Positions 1-7,301 of a stretch of DNA of 64,000 nt are shown in pieces. The first letter of the stretch is position 1. Each line of letters begins with the position of its first letter. The position numbers and the translations under genes were made by a program. Origin of the DNA: DATGPD01 sp031423015 (lineage in GTDB: Bacteria; Planctomycetota; UBA1135; UBA2386); assembly GCA_031423015.1 (NCBI GenBank), contig JANPER010000055.1, forward strand, positions 10,011 through 74,010. Reading direction: 5' to 3'. Under the pieces are notes generated by a model that was given only the letters and a program-made list of their open reading frames with translations, was not told the DNA's origin and did no database searches.

Positions 1-744
1 CGCCACCAACCCCTCGCCGACGTCGAACACGCCGTTCTGCGCCAGCACGACCAGGGCACGCTCGCCGATCTCGACGCCCTGCTTGCCGGGCGCGAGGATG
101 TCGAGGCTGCCCTTGGCGACCAGCATCACGTCGGCGGGTCGATCCGGCATCGTCTCGCTGACTTGCCGCAGCCCATCCTTGTTGGCGTCACCGCCGTCCA
201 GAAAGCCGCGCGGGTCGGTGGGCAAGAAGAACGCGCCAAACACGTCGTCGCGCCGGATGCGTGCCGGTTCCGAGTCGCTCGCTAGATAGATGCGCGCGGG
301 ATCAGGGTGGTGCAGGAACGGGTTGCCGAACGCGAGGATCAGGTCGCGGATGAAATCGATGCGCGTGCCGCGATCGGGATAGGGCGGCAAGTGATCGAAG
401 GTGAAGTCGCTGCCGATCTGCCGGTTGAGTTCGCGCTGCACCTTCACTTCCAGGTTGTCGAGACGCATGTCCTCGAGCAGGCGGGTCAGGTCGACCGGAC
501 CGCCCAGGGTCCCGATCGTGCCAAAGAGCTCGGTCTGCTTGGTGCCGAGGTTCAACGCCCCGTAGCCCCCCATGGAGATGCCGGCGAGAGCGCGATACTC
601 GCGCGACGCACGCTCCGGACGGAGCGCGCTGCTGTTGCGCTTGCTGCTGCAACCGCAAGCCACGAAGGCGAAGAACGCGAGCGTGGTCAGTGTGGTCGCG
701 ACACGATAGGAGTTGCACGGGCCAAGCCGAGAAGAGGGGCGCAT
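1..744 (-). CDS. Putative esterase lipoprotein, 3' end cut by the window edge
   Basis: The reading frame runs off the low-coordinate end of the window, so only the N-terminal part (about 248 codons) is visible. From the ATG at 744 it shows a short basic stretch, a hydrophobic segment and a lipobox-like FVAC followed by CGCSSK, which suggests export and lipid attachment. At about residue 60 comes GISMGGYGALNLG, matching the nucleophile elbow (GxSxG) of alpha/beta-hydrolases of the putative esterase (esterase D) type. Later, DANKDG could be a loop near the active site. The remaining catalytic Asp and His are not identifiable here. Substrate unknown. The ATG at 744 was chosen because it precedes the signal peptide; an upstream ATG at 768 is also in frame. 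Confidence 0.6.
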   Translation of the reverse strand, partial: MRPSSRLGPCNSYRVATTLTTLAFFAFVACGCSSKRNSSALRPERASREYRALAGISMGGYGALNLGTKQTELFGTIGTLGGPVDLTRLLEDMRLDNLEVKVQRELNRQIGSDFTFDHLPPYPDRGTRIDFIRDLILAFGNPFLHHPDPARIYLASDSEPARIRRDDVFGAFFLPTDPRGFLDGGDANKDGLRQVSETMPDRPADVMLVAKGSLDILAPGKQGVEIGERALVVLAQNGVFDVGEGLVA

Positions 745-1234
745 CGACCGGCACTTGGCAATCAGCATGCCGGCGCTTGCACCGCGTAGCACTCGAGGTC
801 GCCCTGCACTCCCTGCCACTCCTCATCGCGACGCCGGTGATCCTCGCATTCCAGCCAACGCACGAGTTTGCACAATCGAGCGAACGGCGCCGATGCCGCG
901 CTGCATCTCGCCAAGGACGACTCGCTCTCCCCGCGCGCGGACCCTCCTGGTACTGCGGGCGGGACGCCGGCGCGCAAATTGTTCAAAGTTCCGCGCCGGG
1001 CTGCGGGCGCGCGAAATCTAATGACCCGCTCAACTTGACGCTGACGCTCGAAGTCTCGAACGTCGTACGCCCGAAGATTCGCTGACGCACGCGGCGCCAC
1101 CGCACTGAACGATGCCAACCCACGGCAGGGCGTTGCACGTAACGCCCAAGCTGAGCGACTGATCCTGGTGCGCGAAGCCAGCGCGCAGGCTACCACGTGC
1201 GCGACCCGCATCCGCGTCTCCTTGGCCGGTTGCA
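745..1234. other. Non-coding stretch between esterase and GT2 gene
   Basis: No open frame here has a recognisable product. The only structure seen is a perfect 7-bp hairpin with a 6-nt loop at 1128-1147, roughly 90 nt beyond the stop of the GT2 gene on the minus strand. It has no T-run, so it is only a weak terminator candidate. Confidence 0.4.
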
Positions 1235-2248
1235 TCAGCGCCCGCGATGCCAACCTCGCGCCTGCCACGCGATGTAGCCCGAGAGCGCCAGCAAGAGCGC
1301 GCGGCGACCGGGCCAACCGAGGCGCGCCGCCGCCGCCACGACCCGCGCCGGAGCACTGCGCCGCGCTGGCGGATCGAGTTCACCGAGCAGCGTGAGCTTG
1401 TCCTGCGTGGCGTCGAAGCGGCGCGCCTGGAGGTCGACCGAAGCGTCGTACAGCAGGTTGTCGCGCATCGCCGTGCTGCGCGCGTTCGCGGCGAGCCAGC
1501 CGCGCTCGCCCCCAAGCCGGTGGGCCAGCGCCAGCAGCGCGTGCTCTTCGCGATAGCGCTGCAACGACGCCACGGCGCGCTGCGTGGCCTGCTCGGGATG
1601 GCGGCGATACGCCACAAGGTCACGCGGCACCGCAACGAGCTGCCAGTCCTTGCTGAGCGCGCGCAGCAGCCACTCCCAGTCGGGCGCGAAGCGATACTGC
1701 GCGTCGAAGGCGCCGATCTCGGCCACGGCGCAGGCGCGATAGACGAGCGTTGGACAGCCCACGAAGTTGCCAGCGAACAGGCGTTGCAAGCTCTGCGCCG
1801 ACGACTCGACTGCCGGCAACGCGCGCCAGAAGCGCTGCTTGTAGCGTTCCTGCGCCGAACGCAGCGGCTCGCCGCGCGCGTCGATCGTGCGCATGCGACA
1901 GTGCGCCGCCGCGGCCCGCGGGTTGGTCGCGAGCGCCGCCAGCATGCTGCTCGCAAAGTCCGGCGCGTACACGTCGTCTTGGTGCGCCAGACAGATGAAC
2001 TCGGTACGCGCGTGTTCGATGCAACGGTTCCAGTTGCCGGGGATCCCGAGCGAGCTGTTGTTCTGCACGACTTCCAGACGCGTCCCGACGACGCGGCGCG
2101 CCAGCGCGAGCGAGTCGTCGGTCGAACCGTCGTCGACCAAGAGCAGGTGACAGTCGACGCGCGTCTGCGCCAGCAGCGACTCCAACAACGGGCGCAGGTG
2201 AGCCGCACCGTTGAAGCAGGGAATCGCGAACGTCAGCGGCGGCGCCAC
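1235..2248 (-). CDS. Glycosyltransferase family 2
   Basis: The 337-residue protein begins with the GT-A fold signature FAIPCFNGAAHL and LLVDDGSTDDS (residues about 36-46). A metal-binding AHQDD motif follows near residue 89, and the acceptor-side APDWEWLLR motif lies near residue 190. It therefore probably transfers a sugar from a nucleotide donor in the cytoplasm, for polysaccharide or glycolipid synthesis; donor and acceptor cannot be told. The C-terminal third is Arg/Ala-rich with no long membrane segment. It lies 20 nt downstream of the GHMP sugar kinase gene on the same strand, which fits a small surface-carbohydrate operon. Confidence 0.85.
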   Translation of the reverse strand: MAPPLTFAIPCFNGAAHLRPLLESLLAQTRVDCHLLLVDDGSTDDSLALARRVVGTRLEVVQNNSSLGIPGNWNRCIEHARTEFICLAHQDDVYAPDFASSMLAALATNPRAAAAHCRMRTIDARGEPLRSAQERYKQRFWRALPAVESSAQSLQRLFAGNFVGCPTLVYRACAVAEIGAFDAQYRFAPDWEWLLRALSKDWQLVAVPRDLVAYRRHPEQATQRAVASLQRYREEHALLALAHRLGGERGWLAANARSTAMRDNLLYDASVDLQARRFDATQDKLTLLGELDPPARRSAPARVVAAAARLGWPGRRALLLALSGYIAWQARGWHRGR

Positions 2249-2268
2249 GGCGTGCCGTTTCTTGCGCG

Positions 2269-3360
2269 CTACGACCGCGCGGCGTGGTGACCCACGACCT
2301 CGGGGGTGTAGCCGCCGGCGTACGGCGTGGTGTTGGCGACCACCTTCACGCCCTCGAACTCGACGTTGTAGTACAGCCGCTTGAGGCCGCGATCGGCCAT
2401 GAATCGGGTCACCTCGTCATGGCGACCAGGCGCGTAGACCATGACGAAGCCGCCGCCACCGGGACCGGCCACCTTGGCGCCGAGCACACCAAACCGACTC
2501 TTGAGTTCGGCGTACAGCTCGTCGATGCCGGGGATCGTGATGCGCGGCGACATGCGCTTCTTGTTGCTCCAGTGCTTGTCCATGAGCTGCCCGAACGCAT
2601 CGAAGTTGCCCGCCTCGATGGCCGCGAGCGATTGGCGCCCGATGTCCTTGATCGCGTGCAGCGCCTCCTCCACCACCGGGTGATTCGGCGAAGTCGGGTC
2701 GTCCATCGCCTGGAACTGATCGCGCAACACCTCGGGGCCGCTGCGTCGGATGCCGGTCCAGTACAGCTGCACATTGGCGACGAAGTCGGGCAGCACGCTC
2801 AGCGGCACCGACGCGTAGCGGTGCTGCACCTTGCCGTCGCGCGCGATCTCCAACACGCTCATGCCGCCGAACACGGCCATGTACTGATCTTCCTTGCCGA
2901 TCGTCTGCTGCAACACGCCCAGCTCGATCTCGGCGGCCTCCTCGGCCAACTCGGCCAACGACCCCAAGCGCCGACGATACGCGCGCAACGCCGCCAGCAA
3001 CCCAACGAGATAACAACTCGACGACCCCAGTCCGCTGCCCGACGGCAGGTCGGCCGTCGAAGTGATCTCCATCTGCGACAGGATCTCGTAGCGCTTGAGC
3101 GCCTCGCGTGCCAACTCGTGCTTGAGCTGGTCGGGATGCTCCACCATCTCGCTGCGCATGTACTGCACGCGGATCATGCGGTCCACCAGCGGCACGTTCA
3201 GCGAAATGTACATGTACTTGTCGAGCCCCATCGCCAGCACGAAGCCGCCGTGGCGCGCGAAGTAAGACGGCAAGTCGGTGCCACCACCGCCGAGCGTGAC
3301 GCGGAAAGGACTGCGGGTGAGAATCACTTCTGTTGTTCCAGAGATGGTTGTGCGCCGCAC
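2269..3360 (-). CDS. hddA: GHMP-family sugar kinase, D-glycero-D-manno-heptose 7-phosphate kinase-like
   Basis: The 363-residue length and motifs fit GHMP kinases of the HddA type. The N-terminal RSPFRVTLGGGGTDLP binds the sugar. DLPSGSGLGSSS (residues about 104-115) is the phosphate-binding loop, and AKVAGPGGGGFVMVYAPG near residue 300 is the third GHMP motif. HddA phosphorylates D-glycero-D-manno-heptose 7-phosphate at O-1 on the way to GDP-heptose; related enzymes act on other sugars, so the substrate is inferred. The GT2 gene follows after 20 nt. The first few residues may be extra, since conserved sequence starts at TEVILTRSP. The start codon lies close to the MITE-like element upstream. 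Confidence 0.75.
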   Translation of the reverse strand: MRRTTISGTTEVILTRSPFRVTLGGGGTDLPSYFARHGGFVLAMGLDKYMYISLNVPLVDRMIRVQYMRSEMVEHPDQLKHELAREALKRYEILSQMEITSTADLPSGSGLGSSSCYLVGLLAALRAYRRRLGSLAELAEEAAEIELGVLQQTIGKEDQYMAVFGGMSVLEIARDGKVQHRYASVPLSVLPDFVANVQLYWTGIRRSGPEVLRDQFQAMDDPTSPNHPVVEEALHAIKDIGRQSLAAIEAGNFDAFGQLMDKHWSNKKRMSPRITIPGIDELYAELKSRFGVLGAKVAGPGGGGFVMVYAPGRHDEVTRFMADRGLKRLYYNVEFEGVKVVANTTPYAGGYTPEVVGHHAARS

Positions 3361-3423
3361 GTCGGCGCAGCGCGCGCAGACTCTACGAGCGCTCGATTCG
3401 CCACGTTGTCGGAATCCGCCGCA

Positions 3424-3591
3424 CTAAGGGCCCGACAAACAATAAGTACGCAGTTTGGGGTGAGTCGACGGCGTTTGTGGCAAGGCGCCCGCCGCAGTCG
3501 TATTCCAGGGACTACGCCGAGGACGGGCAACGCCGCCACGCACGTCGTGGGCCAGCCCAAACTGTGAAATTATTGTTTGTCGGGCCCTAAG
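3424..3591. mobile_element. MITE-like element with terminal inverted repeats
   Basis: A 19-bp perfect inverted repeat (3427-3445 against 3570-3588, GGCCCGACAAACAATAA core) bounds about 120 bp. A second 9-bp arm (3451-3459 against 3556-3564, CAGTTTGGG) lies inside, and the interior keeps weaker pairing, so the whole can fold into one imperfect hairpin of about 160 nt. Both ends carry the same five bases CTAAG (3424-3428 and 3587-3591), which look like a target-site duplication. No transposase is encoded. A structured RNA is the other reading. It lies between the divergent upstream region of the sugar kinase and the end of the HTTM gene. Confidence 0.6.
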
Positions 3592-3690
3592 TCCTAAGGC
3601 TCACGCCGAAGTCGAACGCAACAACTCGAACAACGCCGCGGCCTGTCCGCATTCTGGACCTACGGCTAACGACTTACAGCTAATGACTTT

Positions 3691-3737
3691 CCACAGCCGA
3701 AACATCTTCGCGCTTGCCGAAGATGCTACGGCTGTGG
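3691..3737. terminator. Strong 17-bp stem-loop beyond the HTTM gene
   Basis: Nine base pairs (CCACAGCCG with CGGCTGTGG) and eight more (CATCTTCG with CGAAGATG) are separated by a symmetric 3x3 internal loop, with a 7-nt apical loop. It begins 9 nt past the end of the HTTM gene on the minus strand. No T-run follows on either strand, so it may be a 3'-end stabiliser or a factor-assisted terminator. Confidence 0.5.
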
Positions 3738-3745
3738 AGCTCAGA

Positions 3746-4819
3746 CTACGTTCGCGTTGGCCGTTGCGCATTCTCTCGCCGGCCTACCACTCGGCCGTTG
3801 ATTGTGTTGGCGGCGCGATTGCACGCGGCGGCGACACCGGCGGCAGCAATGATGGCACCTGCCAGCAGCCACGCCGGAGTGTTGCGCAGCATAACGGTAC
3901 CGATCAGCGCCGTGACAATGAGCGCCCCGAACGCAGTGGCGCCGCGCAACCAACGCGAACGTTCGCGCTGCCTCAGCCACGGCATGACTCGGTCCAGCGG
4001 GACGAACGCGAGCAAGAAAAACCACAGCGTCATGTACGGGCCGGTGTCCATGGTGGCCCAGGTTCCCAAGTGAAAAGCGAGCGCGGCCGGCACGAAGAAC
4101 CACGCCAGCCCGGGCCAAAGCAACACCGCCGGGAAGCCGCACTCCACGATCACAGTGAGAATGCTGAGGCCTTGGCACAGCGTGGGGGACTGCGCCACCC
4201 ACATCGCGTACGGGCCCTGGTGGCCGAGGATGATGCCCTGCAACGTGTAGCCGTTCAGCCAATCCGGCGTGGTCAGCTTGGCGAACCCAGCCGCGGCGTA
4301 GCCGATCGCCACGGTGACCTGCGTCAAGCGAATCGGCCAGAACGCCCAGGTACTGGTCGTCGTCAAGTCGTGTTGCCGGCGACGTAGGGCGTCGATCGAG
4401 CAGCGGGCGCCCGAGGGCCCCAGCGCCAGCGCCAGACTGGCGAAGAGCAGCGCGACGCGATCGTGCCGCACCTTGGTCAGCGAGTAGATGACGCCGCTCG
4501 ACCAGAAACCGAGAATCGTGGCGATGGCAAGCGCCGATCGCGTGCGCCAACCCACGAGACCACACAGGATGGCGACGACCTGCACGTGGCGGCAGATGCG
4601 GGCGACGACCTCGGAGGGCGGCTGGGCACCGAGCAGTTCGAAGAGGTAGATCGGGCGCCAGGTCGTCTCGGCGGCGGCGCCACGCAAGCCGAAGGTCGAC
4701 GGGTCGTAGAGGAACGCGTCGTACAGCAGCAGCAGACACGCCGCGATGCGGAAGACTGCAAGCCGCACCAAGGGCACTTCTGGATGCCAGAACTGTGTCC
4801 ACACCAAGGCGGCCTTCAC
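3746..4819 (-). CDS. HTTM-domain (vitamin K-dependent carboxylase-like) membrane protein
   Basis: The protein is a multi-pass membrane protein. After TQFWHPEVPLVRLAVFRI it has repeated hydrophobic segments, with YAAAGFAKLTTPDWLNGYTLQG near the middle and SILTVIVECGFP after it. This pattern is typical of the HTTM (horizontally transferred transmembrane) superfamily related to gamma-glutamyl carboxylase; the bacterial function is mostly unknown. I take the GTG at 4819 as start because it overlaps the upstream stop codon as GTGA, implying coupled translation. An ATG at 4903 in the same frame would add an Arg-rich tail of poor character. Confidence 0.7.
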   Translation of the reverse strand: MKAALVWTQFWHPEVPLVRLAVFRIAACLLLLYDAFLYDPSTFGLRGAAAETTWRPIYLFELLGAQPPSEVVARICRHVQVVAILCGLVGWRTRSALAIATILGFWSSGVIYSLTKVRHDRVALLFASLALALGPSGARCSIDALRRRQHDLTTTSTWAFWPIRLTQVTVAIGYAAAGFAKLTTPDWLNGYTLQGIILGHQGPYAMWVAQSPTLCQGLSILTVIVECGFPAVLLWPGLAWFFVPAALAFHLGTWATMDTGPYMTLWFFLLAFVPLDRVMPWLRQRERSRWLRGATAFGALIVTALIGTVMLRNTPAWLLAGAIIAAAGVAAACNRAANTINGRVVGRRENAQRPTRT

Positions 4820-5516
4820 TTGTGCGACTCGGCGGCACGCGCTTGCCAGCGCAGCAGAACGTAGGGTGCGACATCGCGGGGGCCGTCTGCGGTGAGTCGG
4901 CAACGCCGCACCTGCGCTTCGAACGCCGCGGCAGAAGCAGCTCGTCGCGGCCGCTCTGCAAGGCGAGCTGCACGCCGGCCATGGGGTCAGCGACCAGGAT
5001 CCGCAGCGCGACCGTCAAGGCGCGCTCCGGACTGGCTCTGCGTTCGGCAGGCGCGCTGGTCTTCGCTGTCGTCGCCAACGCGCGCATGGCGCGCCGCCGC
5101 CGCGTCGCCGGCTGCTTGGCTGCCGCCACCTCTTCGCGCACGCCGCGCTGCTGGCTAGGCGTCATCGCCGCCCAGCGCAGCGCGGCGACGCGATCCGACG
5201 CGAGCAGGTCGCTCAGCTCGGCCGGCAACGTGGTGTGGGCGACGTGCAGCACGAGGTCGACTGGGTGGCCAACGTCGATGCCAGCCGTGCGGCACAGCTT
5301 GTCAGGAAGCTCGACGAACCAGCGATCGGCGTCCCATCGCTTCAAGCTACGGCGTCCCAGCTCGACGCCATCGAGCGTGCCGGAAACCGTCGTCGTGCCG
5401 CTCAACTGCCAAGCACGGAGCTTGTTTGCTGGGATGACGACGAAGCGCGGCAGATCGTGCTGCTTGCGCTCGACCAAGCCGTGATGACGAACCGGGGCAG
5501 ACAACGCCAGCCTCAA
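4816..5516 (-). CDS. DUF1905/YdeI-like protein with probable one-base frameshift
   Basis: From 5516 the first about 150 residues read as a DUF1905 beta-barrel (VSGTLDGVELGRRSLKRWD, GHPVDLVLHVAH) followed by a YdeI/OmpD-associated helical tail (LPAELSDLL, TPSQQRG, RRRRAMRAL). Next comes a stretch resembling DUF5990 (VALRILVADPMAGVQLALQ). That frame then runs on into the HTTM gene without sense. If one base is missing near 4921-4930, reading passes into the frame FEAQVRRCRLTADG...AESHK, which stops at 4816 and overlaps the HTTM start. This is therefore a gene with a frameshift, real or from sequencing. Function is unclear; YdeI proteins have been linked to peptide resistance. Confidence 0.45.
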
Positions 5517-5635
5517 GCTGCTGTCCCCGCACTACCCCGCCCTGCAGATCGCCGCGCTTCGAGGTGCCGCGTCGCTGCCATTCGTCATCGTGTGGGTGGC
5601 GGTGACGGTTGGGTTTGGGTCGTTGGCGTGCGTGC

Positions 5636-5902
5636 CTACCCGCCGCCGCGCATCGCGTCCAACAACCGCCGGCGCAGATCCATCGCGGTCACGAACTCGT
5701 CGTCGGCGCGGCGCATCGCGTGCTGCAAGTCATCGGCATCGGCCACCTTGGCCGCGGGCGCCCGCGCCAGCCCTTCCAGGTTCTCCAGCAGGCGACGGAA
5801 GCTCGCGTTGCCGGTGCCGCCACCGAGCGCACGGGGCGCTTCGTTGGCGATCGGTGCAACCGGCCCCGGGGTGGTGGGATCGATGTTGGTCATCGCGGTC
5901 AC
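5636..5902 (-). CDS. Small hypothetical protein at the end of the flagellar operon
   Basis: This 88-residue acidic, helical, Ala/Arg-rich protein is the last gene of the flagellar operon. The GTG at 5902 overlaps the flgL stop (GTGA), and an ATG at 5893 is the alternative. There is no signal peptide or membrane segment. FRRLLENLEGLAR and DEFVTAMDLRRRLLDAMRGGG look amphipathic. I do not recognise a family. Position suggests an export-apparatus accessory or filament-cap chaperone role, but that is only inference. Confidence 0.5.
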   Translation of the reverse strand: MTAMTNIDPTTPGPVAPIANEAPRALGGGTGNASFRRLLENLEGLARAPAAKVADADDLQHAMRRADDEFVTAMDLRRRLLDAMRGGG

Positions 5903-7299
5903 CGCAGGAAGTCGAGGAGGCTGGTCTGCACGATGCGAGCGCTCACCGACAGGCTCGCCTGATAGACGAGTTGCTGTTGGTTCATCTTGAGAATCGACTC
6001 GGTGAGGTCGGCGTCTTCAGCATTCGACAACGATTCGCGCGACGCCAGCTCCAAGCTGTCGATGCGGCTGGTCAGCGCCGTCATCTGCTCGCTGCGTCCG
6101 CCATACACCGAGAGTCCATTGAGCACGCCGTCGTGGGCGCCGTCTAGTTCGCCCAGGATCGTCTGCAGGCGCGCCCGAGTCGCGTCCTTGTTGGCCTCGG
6201 TCGCGCCGCGCAGGGTGTCGCGCATCTCGATCAGGAGGGTGAACGGGTCGAAGGTGCCGCCGTAGGTCACTGCCTCCGTGCCGGTACGCGCCAGCGTCGA
6301 CACGTCGACGTTCAGCACCGAGCCGTCGGTGCTGTCGCGAACCTGCACAGCGTTGTTGCTGAAGTCGACACTCGTCGACGACGCGCCGTTGTCGATCGAC
6401 AGGTTGGCCAAGCTGGTGAACGTGCCGCTCGCCGGCGTCGGCGTGCCACTCACAGTCAGGTTGATGGTGCGACCATCGGCCGTGGTGAACGCCTGGTTGG
6501 TCACCGGGATCGGCACACTCGGTCCACCGCCGATGCTCAGCGCGCCGCCGCTCACCGTGTAGCTCAGATTGCCGAGCGCCGTGGTGCTGCCCGTGCCCGC
6601 GGTGACCTGCGTCGGCGCCCCGGACAGCCCGCCGAACGTGACGCGCAGTTCGCCAAACCCGCTGCCGTTGTCGAGCGCGCCGCTCGGTCGCGCGCCGGTA
6701 TTGCCGCCTGCGAAGGTCGTGCTGCCGCCGCCGCGGCGCATGAACAACTCGTCGCCCGGAGTGTTGAGTTCGGTCTCGACGCCTGGGGCGACGCCGAGCC
6801 GCACGCTCTCGCTGTTGCCGCCGTAGCGCACGCGCGAGCCGGTCGAGCCCTCTTCGAGCACGAACGGCGCACGATCGGTCACCGTACCGGCGAACAGGTA
6901 GCGGCCGGCGCGGCGCGTGTTGGCGATGCCGAGCATCTGGCCGAGCATCTGGTCAACGCGCTCGCCGAGACCCGCGAGATCGCTCACCGACGTGGTGCCG
7001 TTGTTGGCTTGCACGAGCAGTTCGCGCGTGCTCTGCATGATCTCGGAGGCTTCCTGCAGCGAGTCGGCCCCCAGGTTGGTGGTCTCGCGGGCCAGCTCGG
7101 CGTTGTTCCTGAACTGGTCGAGGTTGCGCAGGTCATTGCGCAGCGGCAGGATCCGCAGCATCGCGGCCGGATCGTCGGACGGGCGGTTCACGCGCCGGCC
7201 CGTGGCGACATTCTCTTGCAGGCGCACGCTGCCGCGCAGACTCGATTGCACGTCGCGCAGCGCGCGCGAGTAGAGCATGGACTGAGTAATGCGTGTCAT
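5899..7299 (-). CDS. flgL: Flagellar hook-associated protein 3 (hook-filament junction)
   Basis: At 466 residues this is a long FlgL. The N-terminus has the flagellin-type helix MTRITQSMLYSRALRDVQ followed by VNRPSDDPAAMLRILPLRN. The C-terminus carries the matching helices (ADLTESILKMNQQQLVYQ, ending QTSLLDFLR). The middle 250 residues are a Gly/Ser/Thr-rich variable domain. FlgL sits between FlgK and the filament and is secreted through the flagellar type III apparatus without a cleaved signal. It starts 2 nt after the flgK stop codon. The same-strand run from fliK to here has no gap longer than about 70 nt, so it is almost surely one operon. Confidence 0.93.
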   Translation of the reverse strand: MTRITQSMLYSRALRDVQSSLRGSVRLQENVATGRRVNRPSDDPAAMLRILPLRNDLRNLDQFRNNAELARETTNLGADSLQEASEIMQSTRELLVQANNGTTSVSDLAGLGERVDQMLGQMLGIANTRRAGRYLFAGTVTDRAPFVLEEGSTGSRVRYGGNSESVRLGVAPGVETELNTPGDELFMRRGGGSTTFAGGNTGARPSGALDNGSGFGELRVTFGGLSGAPTQVTAGTGSTTALGNLSYTVSGGALSIGGGPSVPIPVTNQAFTTADGRTINLTVSGTPTPASGTFTSLANLSIDNGASSTSVDFSNNAVQVRDSTDGSVLNVDVSTLARTGTEAVTYGGTFDPFTLLIEMRDTLRGATEANKDATRARLQTILGELDGAHDGVLNGLSVYGGRSEQMTALTSRIDSLELASRESLSNAEDADLTESILKMNQQQLVYQASLSVSARIVQTSLLDFLR

Positions 7300-7301
7300 G
7301 A

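Noticed and set aside
1128..1147. Intrinsic terminator after the GT2 gene
   Set aside because: The 7-bp hairpin has no T-run and lies about 90 nt from the stop codon.
3741..5516. One 591-residue protein covering both the YdeI-like and HTTM genes
   Set aside because: Past residue about 210 the frame is Arg-rich and lies over the HTTM gene in another frame; two genes with a frameshift explain it better.
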